From: Spodoptera frugiperda
Lineage: Eukaryota > Arthropoda > Insecta > Lepidoptera > Noctuidae
Length of the DNA stretch: 64,000 nucleotides
Assembly: GCF_023101765.2 (NCBI RefSeq)
Contig: NC_064237.1
Coordinates: forward strand, 13,250,199-13,314,198
Direction: 5' to 3'
The position numbers and the translations under genes were made by a program. Under the pieces are notes generated by a model. It saw only the letters and a list, made by a program, of their open reading frames with translations, had not been told where the DNA came from and did not search any database. Shown here in pieces: positions 47,691 through 58,237 of the stretch; position 1 is the first letter of the stretch; each line of letters opens with the position of its first letter.

Positions 47691-48009
47691 AAAAGTAAAC
47701 GTATATCTTCATTAAAGAATGTACAAACCCCAGAACTTAATTTCACACTCCTATCCTGTATCCAAAGTGTAGTTCTATGATTCCTATCACAAAGATATTA
47801 TGTGTTAATGTTTATTTAGTTAAAACTCGTTCCCTCCACGTGTCTCCAAACCCTAAGCCGCAGTTTTCGCTTGGCAGTTCTAACACAGCTGAGGTGTACT
47901 GTATCTCCAATTAATTATGTATTCAACCACTGTTTGTCTGTTTGTGCAAACAATTTATGACAATAGTTGTACGTTCCAACAGTTTTGTTGATTATTCTAA
48001 ATAATTAAT
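47691..48009. other. Intergenic DNA
   Basis: Nothing recognised. Confidence 0.35.
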
Positions 48010-48312
48010 GTGAGTTTACAATATATCCTGGTAATTTTGAGGGATTTGTGTTTGTATGGTGGATATGATGAATGATAGGATGTATGGTGCTTATAGTGGT
48101 TGGTGTATTATTGTATAGGTGCGTTCTGGTGATGATTTTGAGTAACATAAGTTAATTTTTCGAAGCTATATAAATACTTTCTCATACACCACTGTAAAAA
48201 ATTTAAGGAAAACATCGTGAGGAAACCTGGGCTTATAATTATAAGTTTCAAATCCGCATTGGGCAAGCGTGGTGATTAATACTCAAACCTCCTCCGTGTG
48301 AGAAGAGACCGA
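48010..48312 (+). repeat. Shared 110-bp segment followed by R5
   Basis: 48010-48125 matches 41119-41230. 48130-48312 is R5 (GGAAAACATCGTGAGGAAAC, CGCATTGGGCAAGCGTGGTG, GTGTGAGAAGAGACC). Confidence 0.65.
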
Positions 48313-48359
48313 AGAGGCGAGGTATGTGCGTTTTGATAAGTATGGAGCTCTAGTAACTC

Positions 48360-48442
48360 CATCGATTGTCCGCAGCTTCGAACCGACCCTCAGACCTGCT
48401 GGGCCGCATCTGTGATGATCTGATGGCTCTTTGAGGCGACAG
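48360..48442 (-). repeat. R2 fragment (5' part)
   Basis: GTCCGCAGCTTCGAACCG and GATCTGATGGCTCTTTGAGG match the extended R2 head seen at 41.9 and 50.2 kb, on the minus strand of the family. Confidence 0.5.
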
Positions 48443-48776
48443 ACCTCTCTGATAGACTTGAACCTTTTAAATTGAGATATTCAAATAACAACACTAATCA
48501 AATAAACATTCGGTACATTATCATGAAACACCAACACATTGAGAGTATTTTCTGTGAATTCCGGCATCAGAATGAATAATACTTTACTTGTATAACAGGC
48601 AGTTAGAGGATAAATTAATGGTGTTAAATAATGGACGAGACGCTGTGAAACATTGTACAAGTTGTACAATTATGTACATTCATAAATAAATAGAACTATC
48701 CAGTACTTAGCCTTAATGAAAGAAAGTAAAGTGATAAATTCTGAGGACACGGACCGTGAGCAGTTTTATAGGTTGA

Positions 48777-49106
48777 GGGCTCTTCTCCACCAGAGATGTG
48801 CTATGTAGCTATGCTATGAAGATGTAATAGCTATGCTGTGAAACTATGTGACCGTTTCTACTGATACTAAGCTATGTAGCTGTGCGAGGAAGATGCTCGA
48901 GTATACGATGTATCGATAGTAGGGAAGCCATCTATAGCACATATTCACAACACACATTCATAGCACGCATCTTTCCATATAAAAACATAGCTTAACTGAG
49001 TCCGTTGCTACCAGTGCTAAGCTATGTGTACCAATGAATATGATTGGTGGAAGCCAAACGCATCCATAGCAACGTAACATAGCAAATCTCTGGTGGAAAA
49101 GCACCC
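48777..49106 (-). mobile_element. R6 element, complete with both ends
   Basis: Ends GGGCTCTTCTCCACCAGAGA and TCTCTGGTGGAAAAGCACCC are inverted. TGA occurs directly outside both ends (48774-48776 and 49107-49109), a possible 3-bp duplication. 330 bp, non-coding, a MITE. It is inverted relative to the copies at 15.0 and 33.2 kb. Confidence 0.75.
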
Positions 49107-49454
49107 TGAAACTAGTGGTTTCTCGTACTTATTTTAAGTTATTTTATCAATTCTCCATTCTATCTGCTTTTCTTTACAAGTTTAACTTAAAAGTGCTCCA
49201 AGTATTAAAGTTCTTATAAAACTATTTTAATTACCATAAATCACGACTTTTAAGTTATGACGTTTTTTCGCTTGATTACACATGAATGTTTAAAAAGAAG
49301 CTAGTTCATTATTAGATTTTTCAGCTTATTTACGTAACTATTTGACAACGAACTTAATAATAATTAATCTAGTGTCTCACGAAAGTTTTACTAATAATCT
49401 GAATATGCTAATTACCATGTATAGCAGACTCAATTTAAGTCTTCACGCAGTTAT

Positions 49455-49559
49455 TCTAATAATATTATAAACGCGAAAGTTTGTATATTTGTTTCTTTGT
49501 AACTCCATCACGTCAAAACGGCTGAAGGGATCTGGAATAACACATAGGCCAGAAACTAG
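49455..49559 (+). mobile_element. R8 Helitron-like element, short
   Basis: AATATTATAAACGCGAAAGT, CACGTCAAAACGGCTGAAGG, then AATAACACATAGGCCAGAAACTAG|T, given as its last part ACATAGGCCAGAAACTAG. Confidence 0.6.
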
Positions 49560-49646
49560 TTGTTACAATAAACAGCAAAGAACACAAAAGCCTTGAAAGA
49601 TTAGCAAAACATATTTTATTTTTGAGAGAGCTTGTTTGCAGTTTAA

Positions 49647-49740
49647 TACATTGAACGCCGTGGTGGTCACCAGTGACCGACGTTAAGGGAGGATTTGCCT
49701 TCAACAGTTTCCTATTGGCAGTCAAAGACTTAAAGTTCAA
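49647..49740. repeat. Relative of the 41.6-kb short element
   Basis: CCAGTGACCGACGTTAAGGG, TTCAACAGTTTCCTATTGGC and AGTCAAAGACTTAAAG parallel 41600-41677. Confidence 0.4.
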
Positions 49741-50031
49741 TGAAAACAAACTTACACACATACATACATACACGTTATAGGTACGTAGCAAAAACTCATT
49801 GCCTCGATGTAATGTACACAGTTCGTCTATTTTCAGTTTCCTTAAGGAAGGCTTCCGCAAAGCAGTTTTCAATTAAGTTCCTCGCTAATGTGTGCACATC
49901 TTTTATTCATGGGCCGGGACCTACTTCGGCGATGTAAGCAACAACCTCATAATACTTACTTGGTTTAATGTTATTTTTAAGTTGGGTTTAAACGTTACAA
50001 TGTTGCCTATGGAAATCTGTGGAAATTGTCA

Positions 50032-50325
50032 GCCTTTTTTTTGAGGGGAGGAAATCATCCAATGACTTTTTCGGACTTGGGTGAAGCGAGAGGGAGTGTC
50101 AGACTCTTACTGACTAAAAACCACCCCGTTCCTAATCCTGCTTCGCCTCGGTATATACGCTACATAGTCCGCAACACTGGATCGGGCATCAGCCCTACTG
50201 GGCCCCATCTGTGGTGGTCTGATGGCTATTCGAGGCACACGCGGAACGCGTCATTCGCACGGGTCTGGTTCTGGTCGGATGGCGAGCTACCCTTGCTCAC
50301 CGTCCGCACTCCGAAAATTGCAAGC
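50032..50325 (-). repeat. R2 copy, longest version
   Basis: Minus-strand R2 beginning after an A tail (T run at 50035-50041) and extending through GGTCTGATGGCTATTCGAGG to GCGAGCTACCCTTGCTCACC. It probably represents the fullest R2 form. Confidence 0.75.
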
Positions 50326-50765
50326 CTGCCTTTCATAAAAATTGCTTTGGTTTAAGAAAGTAATATAATTTTTTTCAGATTTTCTCTTCCGAAATTAAGT
50401 TACACTGTAACTAATAAACTAGTATACATATTCCTTCAAAGAATTACATGCTCCATGCCTGTATAATTATGAAATCTCGATCTAAAGTCATAAGCCATAC
50501 ATTGCAGAATGCAGCGCACACGAGTGGTGTACAATGGACAGTGACCGGCACATTGTGGGTTCTAGATACATATACTCGTATACTGCGTATATATATGTAT
50601 ATTATATAGCAGCATTGAATATCACACGTGTTACTAGTATGCTAATATTATACGGGCTCTGGTTTAGTTAGGACAGTCTCGGTATAATGTAATATGGACA
50701 TGCAGACTTAGCTAAGGAAAATATCAAGCACGTACTATTGGTTTACAGATAATCATAATATTGTC
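50326..50765. other. Intergenic DNA
   Basis: A TATA-rich simple stretch lies at 50585-50610. Nothing else. Confidence 0.35.
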
Positions 50766-50880
50766 ACGGTGCTTTCCGGACGGTAAGGTTCCTGCTTCTC
50801 AAGACGAATAGGTTAGTAGACATGGTATGAAAATAACAATCTAAGTGACTACTTAACACTACTACTTGACGGAGTCGTCA
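50766..50880 (+). repeat. R5 fragment, decayed
   Basis: GTCACGGTGCTTTCCGGACG and CCTGCTTCTCAAGACGAATA fit the R5 5' part. Confidence 0.45.
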
Positions 50881-51474
50881 GTTAGATAATTAAAAAGTAT
50901 TACATAAAGTATTAGACATGTATTTTTTTTTATTTTGTCATATAAAGTTATAATGCTTAGTTAAAACTGAGTAAAGTTTAGGAGTGGGAGGTGGTTACGT
51001 CACTTTACCCTTTAAGTTTTCCTTTCTTAGCGTCGCATAGAATAACCTTTAACTATTATACATTAGATGCTTTAGGCATTAAATATTATTAACTAGAATC
51101 GTCTGAACAGTATTTTTCACGAAACGAGACCCAAATTTTCTGTATAAAATGAAAAAGTGAAATGAAGGATCGAATTCGCCTCATCGCCCTCACAGAGTAT
51201 TATTCAATGTACCATGTGGTATAGGGACGGAGGGAACTCGGAGTCACTCTTCGGAGGAAATCATTCAAGTAATTTATGATTGGATTACCTCCGCTACACT
51301 CCAGTGACGTTTCCACATTATTTTATTAGGAAAAAGCGGTCAAAATGGAGTGGATTTGGAATGGCTGTAACGTTTGGAGTACGGTATTTTATAGGAAATG
51401 GAATAAAAATAAGGTGATATTATGCTTATTATTTCCATAAGATATAAGACGTATTTAGATCTGCTACAGACTAT
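50881..51474. other. Intergenic DNA
   Basis: Nothing recognised. Confidence 0.35.
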
Positions 51475-51700
51475 GGCGCGTCGCGTTTCACGCGTGCCTC
51501 TAGAGCCATCAGTCCACAACAGATGGGGCCCAGTAAGAACTGATGCCCTATTCAGAGCTGCGGACTACCTAGCGGGTTTACCGGGGCTCCGGCTCGAAAA
51601 GTAGGAGTAGGAACGGGTGGTTTTTAGTCAGTAAGAGTTTGACACTCCCTCTCGCCTTGCCCAGAAGTGGTTGGATGATTTTTCCCCATCAAAAAAATCA
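51475..51700 (+). repeat. R2 copy, extended
   Basis: Starts with CGTTTCACGCGTGCCTCTAG and AGCCATCAGTCCACAACAGA, the long R2 head, and ends near CCCCATCAAAAAAA. Confidence 0.75.
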
Positions 51701-52039
51701 ATTTCAACACATATCGCAGAATAAATTGAAACCCTATGTGGTACATTATTCAATATTAGTTCTAGAACAATTAACTAAAACTCATTATCAGAATGCATTC
51801 GCTTCATTACAAACAATTTGTGAGCGAAAAGTTAGTTCGTTTACTCGTCACACGCTGATTAGAACATTCGTATGCATGTGTTTCAATTACGGGAAATTAG
51901 ACCTTATTGACAGTGCGTTGATAGGCTAATTAAATTGTATTAATTAGTATTTAGTATTATTGTAGCTACATTATGTAATAGTGTTAATGTCCATGTTTGA
52001 TTATATTAGCTAGTTCAGCTATGTATTGTATATGTTTAG

Positions 52040-52148
52040 TATGAGTTCGGAGTAGGAATGGGGTGGTTTTTTTTATCAGGGAGAGTGTGACACTCCCGCT
52101 CGCCTCATCCAAGGCGGGAGAAGTCATTGGAAGATTTACTCCTAAAAC
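52040..52148 (+). repeat. R2 fragment (3' part)
   Basis: GGAGTAGGAATGGGGTGGTT and AAGGCGGGAGAAGTCATTGG. Confidence 0.65.
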
Positions 52149-53317
52149 AGGAAAAATACGCTTTGTTCCTTTTTCATAGAATAAAAACGTGAAAATATTA
52201 TTTTCGTAATTAAACGCTCTTTTTAATGTAGATTATACACTACGTAGAATTTTTTATTTTAAGGGTTCCAAGAACGTCCGCTGTCTATCTGATCATCCAT
52301 TAATGTTGTAAAAAATAATGCTTCAGTAAATTTGTTATGGTTACTTATTTACTTGTAATTTTCAAAGAAAATATAGTTTTTAGAACAAATAATAACAGAT
52401 ATTTTATGAAACTAACGACCATATCACCTAATTGTCAGCGACGAGCACCGCCCATGCACCCGGCAACACCAGGGGAGTCATAAATGGCTTGATGGCCTTT
52501 TAATGTCATGTTCATCATAGCATAACCTCTTTTCGTTGCCATATTTCTTTGAAAAAATTTAAATCAATTACAGAGTCGCCCCTACTACCACTCGAATGTA
52601 ACTAACTTTAAAGCCCTGATACTGGTTATTTTTAAACCAGAATTCAGAATTCATAGTATTTTCCTTATTTACAGCTACCATATAAAATCTACCATAACAC
52701 TGAAAGATATCACAGTTTACATCTCCTAAACATATTGATTAAACAACTTCACGAAATGGGGACCCGAAATCCGAACGATCACTCGGGAAGCTAAATTCGG
52801 TATAAAATATATGCCCAAGCTATCAATGCTCCGAAACTGGCCATTTCGAGGATGGGCCCGAATACATCTGGAGTATACACAACGACACGTCAAACTAAAC
52901 AGAACCAGTTTATCATGACCTCGCTTTGTATGCTCTTTCCATACATTTAAAGGTTAGTTTATACTGGTTTGTTAAGCCTGATATGCAGCCCTGGGTTCTA
53001 TGTTACGACCACATGGGACCCTGGCTTGGAACTACTAGGATTATGAAGGCTATTTGCTCGAGGTCAGTGTTTTGTTAAGTAATCTTCTCCTAATTTTGCC
53101 GTAACCTCCTTTTTTCTAGGACATTTTAGGTCTTACATACGTACTCACAGTCATTATTTTACTGGTTACTTAACCTAGTCTTTATCAATTGTTTTTGAAT
53201 CAAAACCGTTGCTGATGAATAATTACTTTTTTGACTTTTATTGAAGGGTATAATGTGGTAAATTAAAATTTAACTAAGTGATAGCTGTTTTCACCATCCT
53301 CTCTTACCCTTAAAAAA
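52149..53317. other. Intergenic DNA with an R3 scrap
   Basis: 52433-52506 contains CACCGCCCATGCACCCGG and GGCTTGATGGCCTTTTAA, a decayed minus-strand R3. The rest is not recognised. Confidence 0.35.
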
Positions 53318-53525
53318 ACCGATGTGAAAAAATGTTTGCGTTGTGTGTTATCGTGTGAGTTAATTGACTGGAGGCCCAATTAGCCTCCTCTAAAATCTCC
53401 CCAATTCCTGAAACAATACTCATATTCCTAACCCTCAATAGGCTGGCAACTGTAACGCCTTTGGGGTTTCGGGTGTTCATGATTGCTTACCATCAGGTGA
53501 TCCGTTTGCTCGTTTAGCGGCTTAT
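53318..53525 (+). repeat. R3 copy
   Basis: AACCGATGTGAAAAAATGTT, GACTGGAGGCCCAATTAGCC and GATTGCTTACCATCAGGTGA. Confidence 0.65.
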
Positions 53526-54690
53526 CCCTTAAAATCATTCTTTCATATTATATATTTTTTTCACATTCTAGTATGGCCAGTTATAAATAAGTGCACTTAT
53601 GCATCTAACATTTCAGGGTTTTTAACAACAGTAATTATATACCAGAAAGCGTTTCATATACTGTTACAAAATATATAGGTTTAAACAAAGTCTATAATTT
53701 TATTATCAGTACTGAGTAATTTAAATTAGACAAATTATGATAAGATAAAATTATATATTTCAATTTAGACAAAATTTAAATTGTTTGTAATTTAATTTGT
53801 TTAATTTGTACATCTGTTCTAGGAATGTATCGATAATTTCTTCTAGTATATAGTACGTGCGTCAATGATACCAATTTAGATAGAGATATATCGTGTTTTT
53901 GAAATAAATAAACCTCTTTCTTGTATCCACAGGGTGTGTTGAATTTTTTTTAAAGAAAGTTGTGATTTTTATTTGTTGAAATGCCTTATTTTTTATTTGA
54001 TAATATTATACTGTAACTCTTTGTCATGGCTAGCCTACCGTATAGGTGGAATCTGGAACTTTGATTTCAGTGAGCATTTTAGTTTAAGTTTACTGGACAC
54101 AAAAATATTATATTCCTCTGCGCTCCCTATGGTTGACTGTCAGAGAATGCCGGAAGGCATTATGTCCGCCATTCACTGTCATTTCTGTGAAGAAGTATAA
54201 ATAAAAAAATAAAATTAAGCAATTGACTCGGCAGTCATATTTGCGAACACTCGTCAAAAAAGGTATATACTAAATATGTCCCCCATTTCATACTTTGGTT
54301 CCCTTTATATTATTTCTCGGAATATTCACTTACCAACGAAATGTCTTTTCAATACCGCTCCTATATCTCACACGACTGAGTAGGTGTGAAAGCTGTAGTC
54401 ATTACAAATTGAGGTTTTTGGAAAACATAACGACTGACTTCTATATTAAACGTATAGACGCACATCAAGCTATACAAACACTTTACATGATTTTCAACTT
54501 TAACATTTTGTAATAGAGACCAAAATTCTTTGAAGATATTTGTCAGGAAGGTTAGGTTGATGTGCGTGTGGATTTCGTAATAGAAATATTTATGTCAGTA
54601 ATATGTTTGTCCATAGATTTGTATAGGTCTCATTGAGTGAGCTCTTTTCAAACGTTTAGTATTTAGTCCAGATTTAGGTTTTGCGAGATA
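53526..54690. other. AT-rich intergenic DNA
   Basis: Small frames (up to 75 codons) show no domain. Nothing recognised up to the LINE. Confidence 0.35.
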
Positions 54691-54797
54691 AAAGTCAAAG
54701 TCAAAGTCAAAGCATTTATTTCAATTAATCCTAAATTAGGCACTTTTGAAACGTCAAATTGAATTGTCCGTCAGTCTGTCTGTCAGTGAAGCTAGGC

Positions 54798-54837
54798 GCT
54801 CGTTCCAAAGTGTTGCTTCGAATGGAGAAGAACGAGC
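54798..54837. other. Stem-loop in LINE 3'UTR
   Basis: GCTCGTTC (54798-54805) pairs with GAACGAGC (54830-54837). The same 8-bp stem survives in the fragment at 13306-13345, where the loop differs. A conserved 3' hairpin fits RT recognition in this class of LINE. Confidence 0.55.
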
Positions 54838-55206
54838 AAGAAACTCCATCGTTACTCTTTTCAAAAAATGTTTTTTACAATATCTCTGATACATTATTTG
54901 ATCATTTACCTATTGTATATATATGTAGGAACAATGTAACGACAATACGACGTCAAAACTATGGGACAATAAAACCAATTTGTAAAGAATATAAATTAAA
55001 AAAGCGGGTTGTTTCAAACATAGTGCCCACATATGTACACTTACAATTTTGAAATAATGCTTCTATACAAATAAAAAATAATCTTTAATTAAATTTTTCA
55101 AATAAAAAAAAATATAACTGCTTGATGCCACAGGATCCCTAGACTACATTGGAACAAATTAATACTTTAATTTAACGTGTAACTAGTGATCGTATTAGAG
55201 CACCGT

Positions 55207-57504
55207 CTAGTGTGAGCGAGTGTCCAGTGGAGCCGGACCAACATGCTGCCACACATTTTTATCTTCAATATAATCTGACAGTTTATAATATGCCTGTTTA
55301 CACAGTTCACGCTTTATACAAGATTTAAATTTTTTCTCGTTCAGATTCAGTATGGTGGCTGGTAGTTTATTGTAACACTTAACACAAAATCCCATGAAGG
55401 ATTTCTGTACCTTGGACAGTATGAATTGAGGTATAGCTAACTTATTTTTAGCTCTAGTATTAAAATTGTGTCTGTCGCTCCTTTTTTCAAACAATTGTTG
55501 ATTTTTTCTCACGTACATAATATTTTCGTAAATGAATTGAGAAGGCACTGTAAGAATGTTTATAGTTTTAAATAGTTCTCTCAAAGATTCGCGACGGGGC
55601 AAGTTATATATTGCTCGAATAGCTCGCTTTTGCAAAATAAAAATTGATTCTACATCCGCAGCTCGCCCCCACAGCAAAATGCCGTAAGACATTATGCTGT
55701 GAAAATAACTAAAATAAACAAGCCTTGCCGTACCTACGTCCGTTAGCTGCCTAATCTGTCTAACTGCATAAGCAGCTGAGCTTAGTCTCCCCGAAAGTGC
55801 TTTTATATGGGGCCCCCATTGTAATCTGTCATCTAATGTGATACCCAAAAATACAGTCTCCTTAACAAATTCTAACTTTTGTCCGTTCAAAGCAACATAA
55901 CATTCGTTATTTTGTACGTTTGGCAAGCAAAATTTAATACATTTGGTTTTTTTCTCATTAAGCGCCAAGTTATTAATAGTAAACCACTCATAGACTCGAA
56001 GAATGGAGCTGTTCACGTCGTCAAAATTATTCGTACGTCGACCTATTTTAAAAATCAGTGATGTATCATCTGCAAACAGAACCATTTTTGGTTCATTTTC
56101 GAATATGAGTGGCAAATCGTTTATGTACACTAAAAAGAGGAAAGGACCCAATATTGAACCTTGAGGAACGCCCATTTTTATCTCAGACCCTTGTGAATTA
56201 ACACCGTTAATATGAACTTTTAGCTGCCTATCTCCTAGATATGATTTCAATAGACGGAGCGCAGTGTTTCTAATCCCGTAATGATTTAATTTCAGCAAAA
56301 GTGTCTCGTGGTCAACGCAATCAAATGCTTTTGAGAGGTCACAAAAAACACCTATGGCATCCTGTGCTTCCTCCCAGGCACCAAATATTTCTTTCATTAA
56401 AGTAACACCGGCGTCAGTTGTACAACGACCTTTAGTGAAACCATACTGCTGATGGTGGAAGATGGAGTTTTTATTAAAATGATGAAGCATCTGAGACAGT
56501 ATCAACTTTTCAAACACTTTGCTAAGGACCGGCAAAATAGATACAGGCCTATAATTATTAGGTTCTGTGGTTTCGCCGCTTTTAAATAGTGGGATAACCT
56601 TGCTATATTTCATAAGGTCAGGAAAAACACCGTCATCTATACTTTTATTAAAAATCATAGCCAGATAGGGCGCTATAGTTTGAATAATTGTTTTGCAGAC
56701 TTTCACTGATAGTCCCCAAAGATCTTCAGTTGATTTTATTTTAATTTCTTTAAAGACCTTTATGATCTCTAGAGGATTCGTATATTGAAAAATAAAGTCA
56801 TGTTGACATGATTTTACATTTTTTTTAAGCAAACTAGCTGAGAGTGTAGCTGAAGAATTTAAATCTCTAGTTATTTTAATAGGAATATTAGTAAAAAAAT
56901 TTTCAAACTCCTGTGCTACATCACATTTTGAAGAAATTTGTCCAATTTCAGATCTTAATTTAATTTCTGAATTATGTATTTTTTTCCTACCAGTCTCATT
57001 TTGTATAATTTTCCAAGTTGTCTTTATTTTGTCATCAGCTGATTTTATTTTATTGCTGATATAAAGACGTTTTGCGGCTTTGCACACTAATCTAAAAGTC
57101 TTTGAGTACGATGTTACATATTGCTGAAAATGGGGGTCGTTATTATATGGTTTCATGCCATAAAGATCAAAAAGTTTATTTCTACTCTTTCGAATACCTA
57201 CAGTAGCCCAATCGCTAAATACAAATTTGGTATGAATATCTTTATTTTTGAGTGGCAAAATATTGTTAAATTCCTTGTTTAATAATTCAAAGAAATCGTT
57301 GTACAACTTATTCACATTACTAATATCAAATGTTTTTATACTTAATTTACTAGCTAAAGAATTGTTTAATTTCTCCAAATTTCTAAATGTAGTTTGTCTA
57401 AATCTTATTTGAGTTTTTAGCAAAGGTAAATAAGAGCTATACGCAACCATCAGTCCACAGTGGTCGGATGGCAAGCTATTTATAATATAGATACCACTTA
57501 GAAC
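55207..57504 (-). CDS. Reverse transcriptase (ORF2) of the truncated LINE
   Basis: Open frame of about 765 codons. Seen in order: end of an AP-endonuclease domain (SLPSDHCGL), a linker, then RT blocks NNYRPVSILPVLSKVFEKL, GFTKGRCTTDAG, FCDLSKAFDCVDHETLL, GVPQGSILGPFLFLVYINDL and the catalytic LFADDTS near 56060-56080, and a C-terminal region ending shortly after LDTRS. The protein would copy its own RNA into a nicked target. There is no nonsense mutation across the whole RT, so the insertion is young, but it lacks most of the endonuclease and any ORF1. Clade call is from motif style only. Confidence 0.88.
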   Translation of the reverse strand, partial: VLSGIYIINSLPSDHCGLMVAYSSYLPLLKTQIRFRQTTFRNLEKLNNSLASKLSIKTFDISNVNKLYNDFFELLNKEFNNILPLKNKDIHTKFVFSDWATVGIRKSRNKLFDLYGMKPYNNDPHFQQYVTSYSKTFRLVCKAAKRLYISNKIKSADDKIKTTWKIIQNETGRKKIHNSEIKLRSEIGQISSKCDVAQEFENFFTNIPIKITRDLNSSATLSASLLKKNVKSCQHDFIFQYTNPLEIIKVFKEIKIKSTEDLWGLSVKVCKTIIQTIAPYLAMIFNKSIDDGVFPDLMKYSKVIPLFKSGETTEPNNYRPVSILPVLSKVFEKLILSQMLHHFNKNSIFHHQQYGFTKGRCTTDAGVTLMKEIFGAWEEAQDAIGVFCDLSKAFDCVDHETLLLKLNHYGIRNTALRLLKSYLGDRQLKVHINGVNSQGSEIKMGVPQGSILGPFLFLVYINDLPLIFENEPKMVLFADDTSLIFKIGRRTNNFDDVNSSILRVYEWFTINNLALNEKKTKCIKFCLPNVQNNECYVALNGQKLEFVKETVFLGITLDDRLQWGPHIKALSGRLSSAAYAVRQIRQLTDVGTARLVYFSYFHSIMSYGILLWGRAADVESIFILQKRAIRAIYNLPRRESLRELFKTINILTVPSQFIYENIMYVRKNQQLFEKRSDRHNFNTRAKNKLAIPQFILSKVQKSFMGFCVKCYNKLPATILNLNEKKFKSCIKRELCKQAYYKLSDYIEDKNVWQHVGPAPLDTRSH

Positions 57505-57649
57505 TTATTCATTAAGTATGATTAAGTCATGGAAACCAATCCTAAGTACTTGTATGAAACGCTTACGCTCATTTGATGGTCAGCAATAATGTGGCCAACA
57601 AAGTACACCTGTACACAGTTTATCTATTCTTTAGGGAGTTTAAGACATT

Positions 57650-57806
57650 CAGGAGGATCTCCTGACCTTCAGCTACGGAACACCTAGTAGGATACCGAGG
57701 TTCCGGCACGACCCAGGAATAGGAACAGGGTAGTTTTAGTCTGCCACTCTCTCTCGCCTCAGCCAAGACGGGAGAAGGTATTGGATGATATTCCTCCTCA
57801 AAAAGA
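57650..57806 (+). repeat. R2 copy, diverged
   Basis: TACGGAACACCTAGTAGGAT, AATAGGAACAGGGTAGTTTT and GATGATATTCCTCCTCAAAA, upstream of GMC gene 2. Confidence 0.6.
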
Positions 57807-58180
57807 AGTTATGAGGATGAAAATTTCTGGGAACACAGGCTTTAGAAAACCCTTAATGACAAAGTGCAAATAGGCATTGGCACTTTGTCATAAAAAATAT
57901 TATTATCAGTACACGTTACTTGTCACACCTTTTGTAGTTACAAATTGTTCTTGAATGAAAAGAATTCATTGGTAGTATCAATTAGGTTGGTTTATGAATA
58001 AACATGAGTAAGAAAAAAAGGAAAGTGCCTAGTGCGTATATCAAGCTATAATTCACAATTACACGAACCTTTATAACTGAAGATAGGAAACCTGTATCGT
58101 AAAAAAACAGTTGAATTATGTACAGTAATTAGAATTAACTAGCAAATGAGTGTAGGCCTAAAAAGTAGTGAGTATCAATA

Positions 58181-58195
58181 AAATAGTCGGTGGTT
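58181..58195 (+). promoter_or_regulatory. Conserved promoter-proximal motif of GMC gene 2
   Basis: AAATAGTCGGTGGTT begins 57 bases before the gene 2 ATG. The same 15 bases occur 54 bases before the gene 3 ATG, while sequence around both copies has diverged. The position fits a core promoter or transcription start region; no experimental start is known. Confidence 0.5.
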
Positions 58196-58237
58196 TAAGG
58201 AAGAAAAACTTCATTGAAGATTAAGAAACCTGCCAAA

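Larger units (their letters stand above)
54691..57510 (-). mobile_element. 5'-truncated non-LTR retrotransposon (CR1/Jockey/Daphne-like LINE)
   Basis: On the minus strand this holds an ORF2 fragment followed by about 500 bases of 3'UTR ending in TTTGAC repeats (complement of 54691-54711). The 5' end stops inside the endonuclease domain, where only the terminal SLPSDH motif is left, as expected from incomplete target-primed reverse transcription. A stop at 57505-57507 marks the junction with unrelated DNA. The 3'UTR also occurs as separate fragments at 6790-6960 and 13262-13445. Confidence 0.85.

Noticed and set aside
49513..49872. 119-codon minus-strand frame
   Set aside because: It crosses an R8 end and a short repeat with low-complexity residues, and no domain is recognised.
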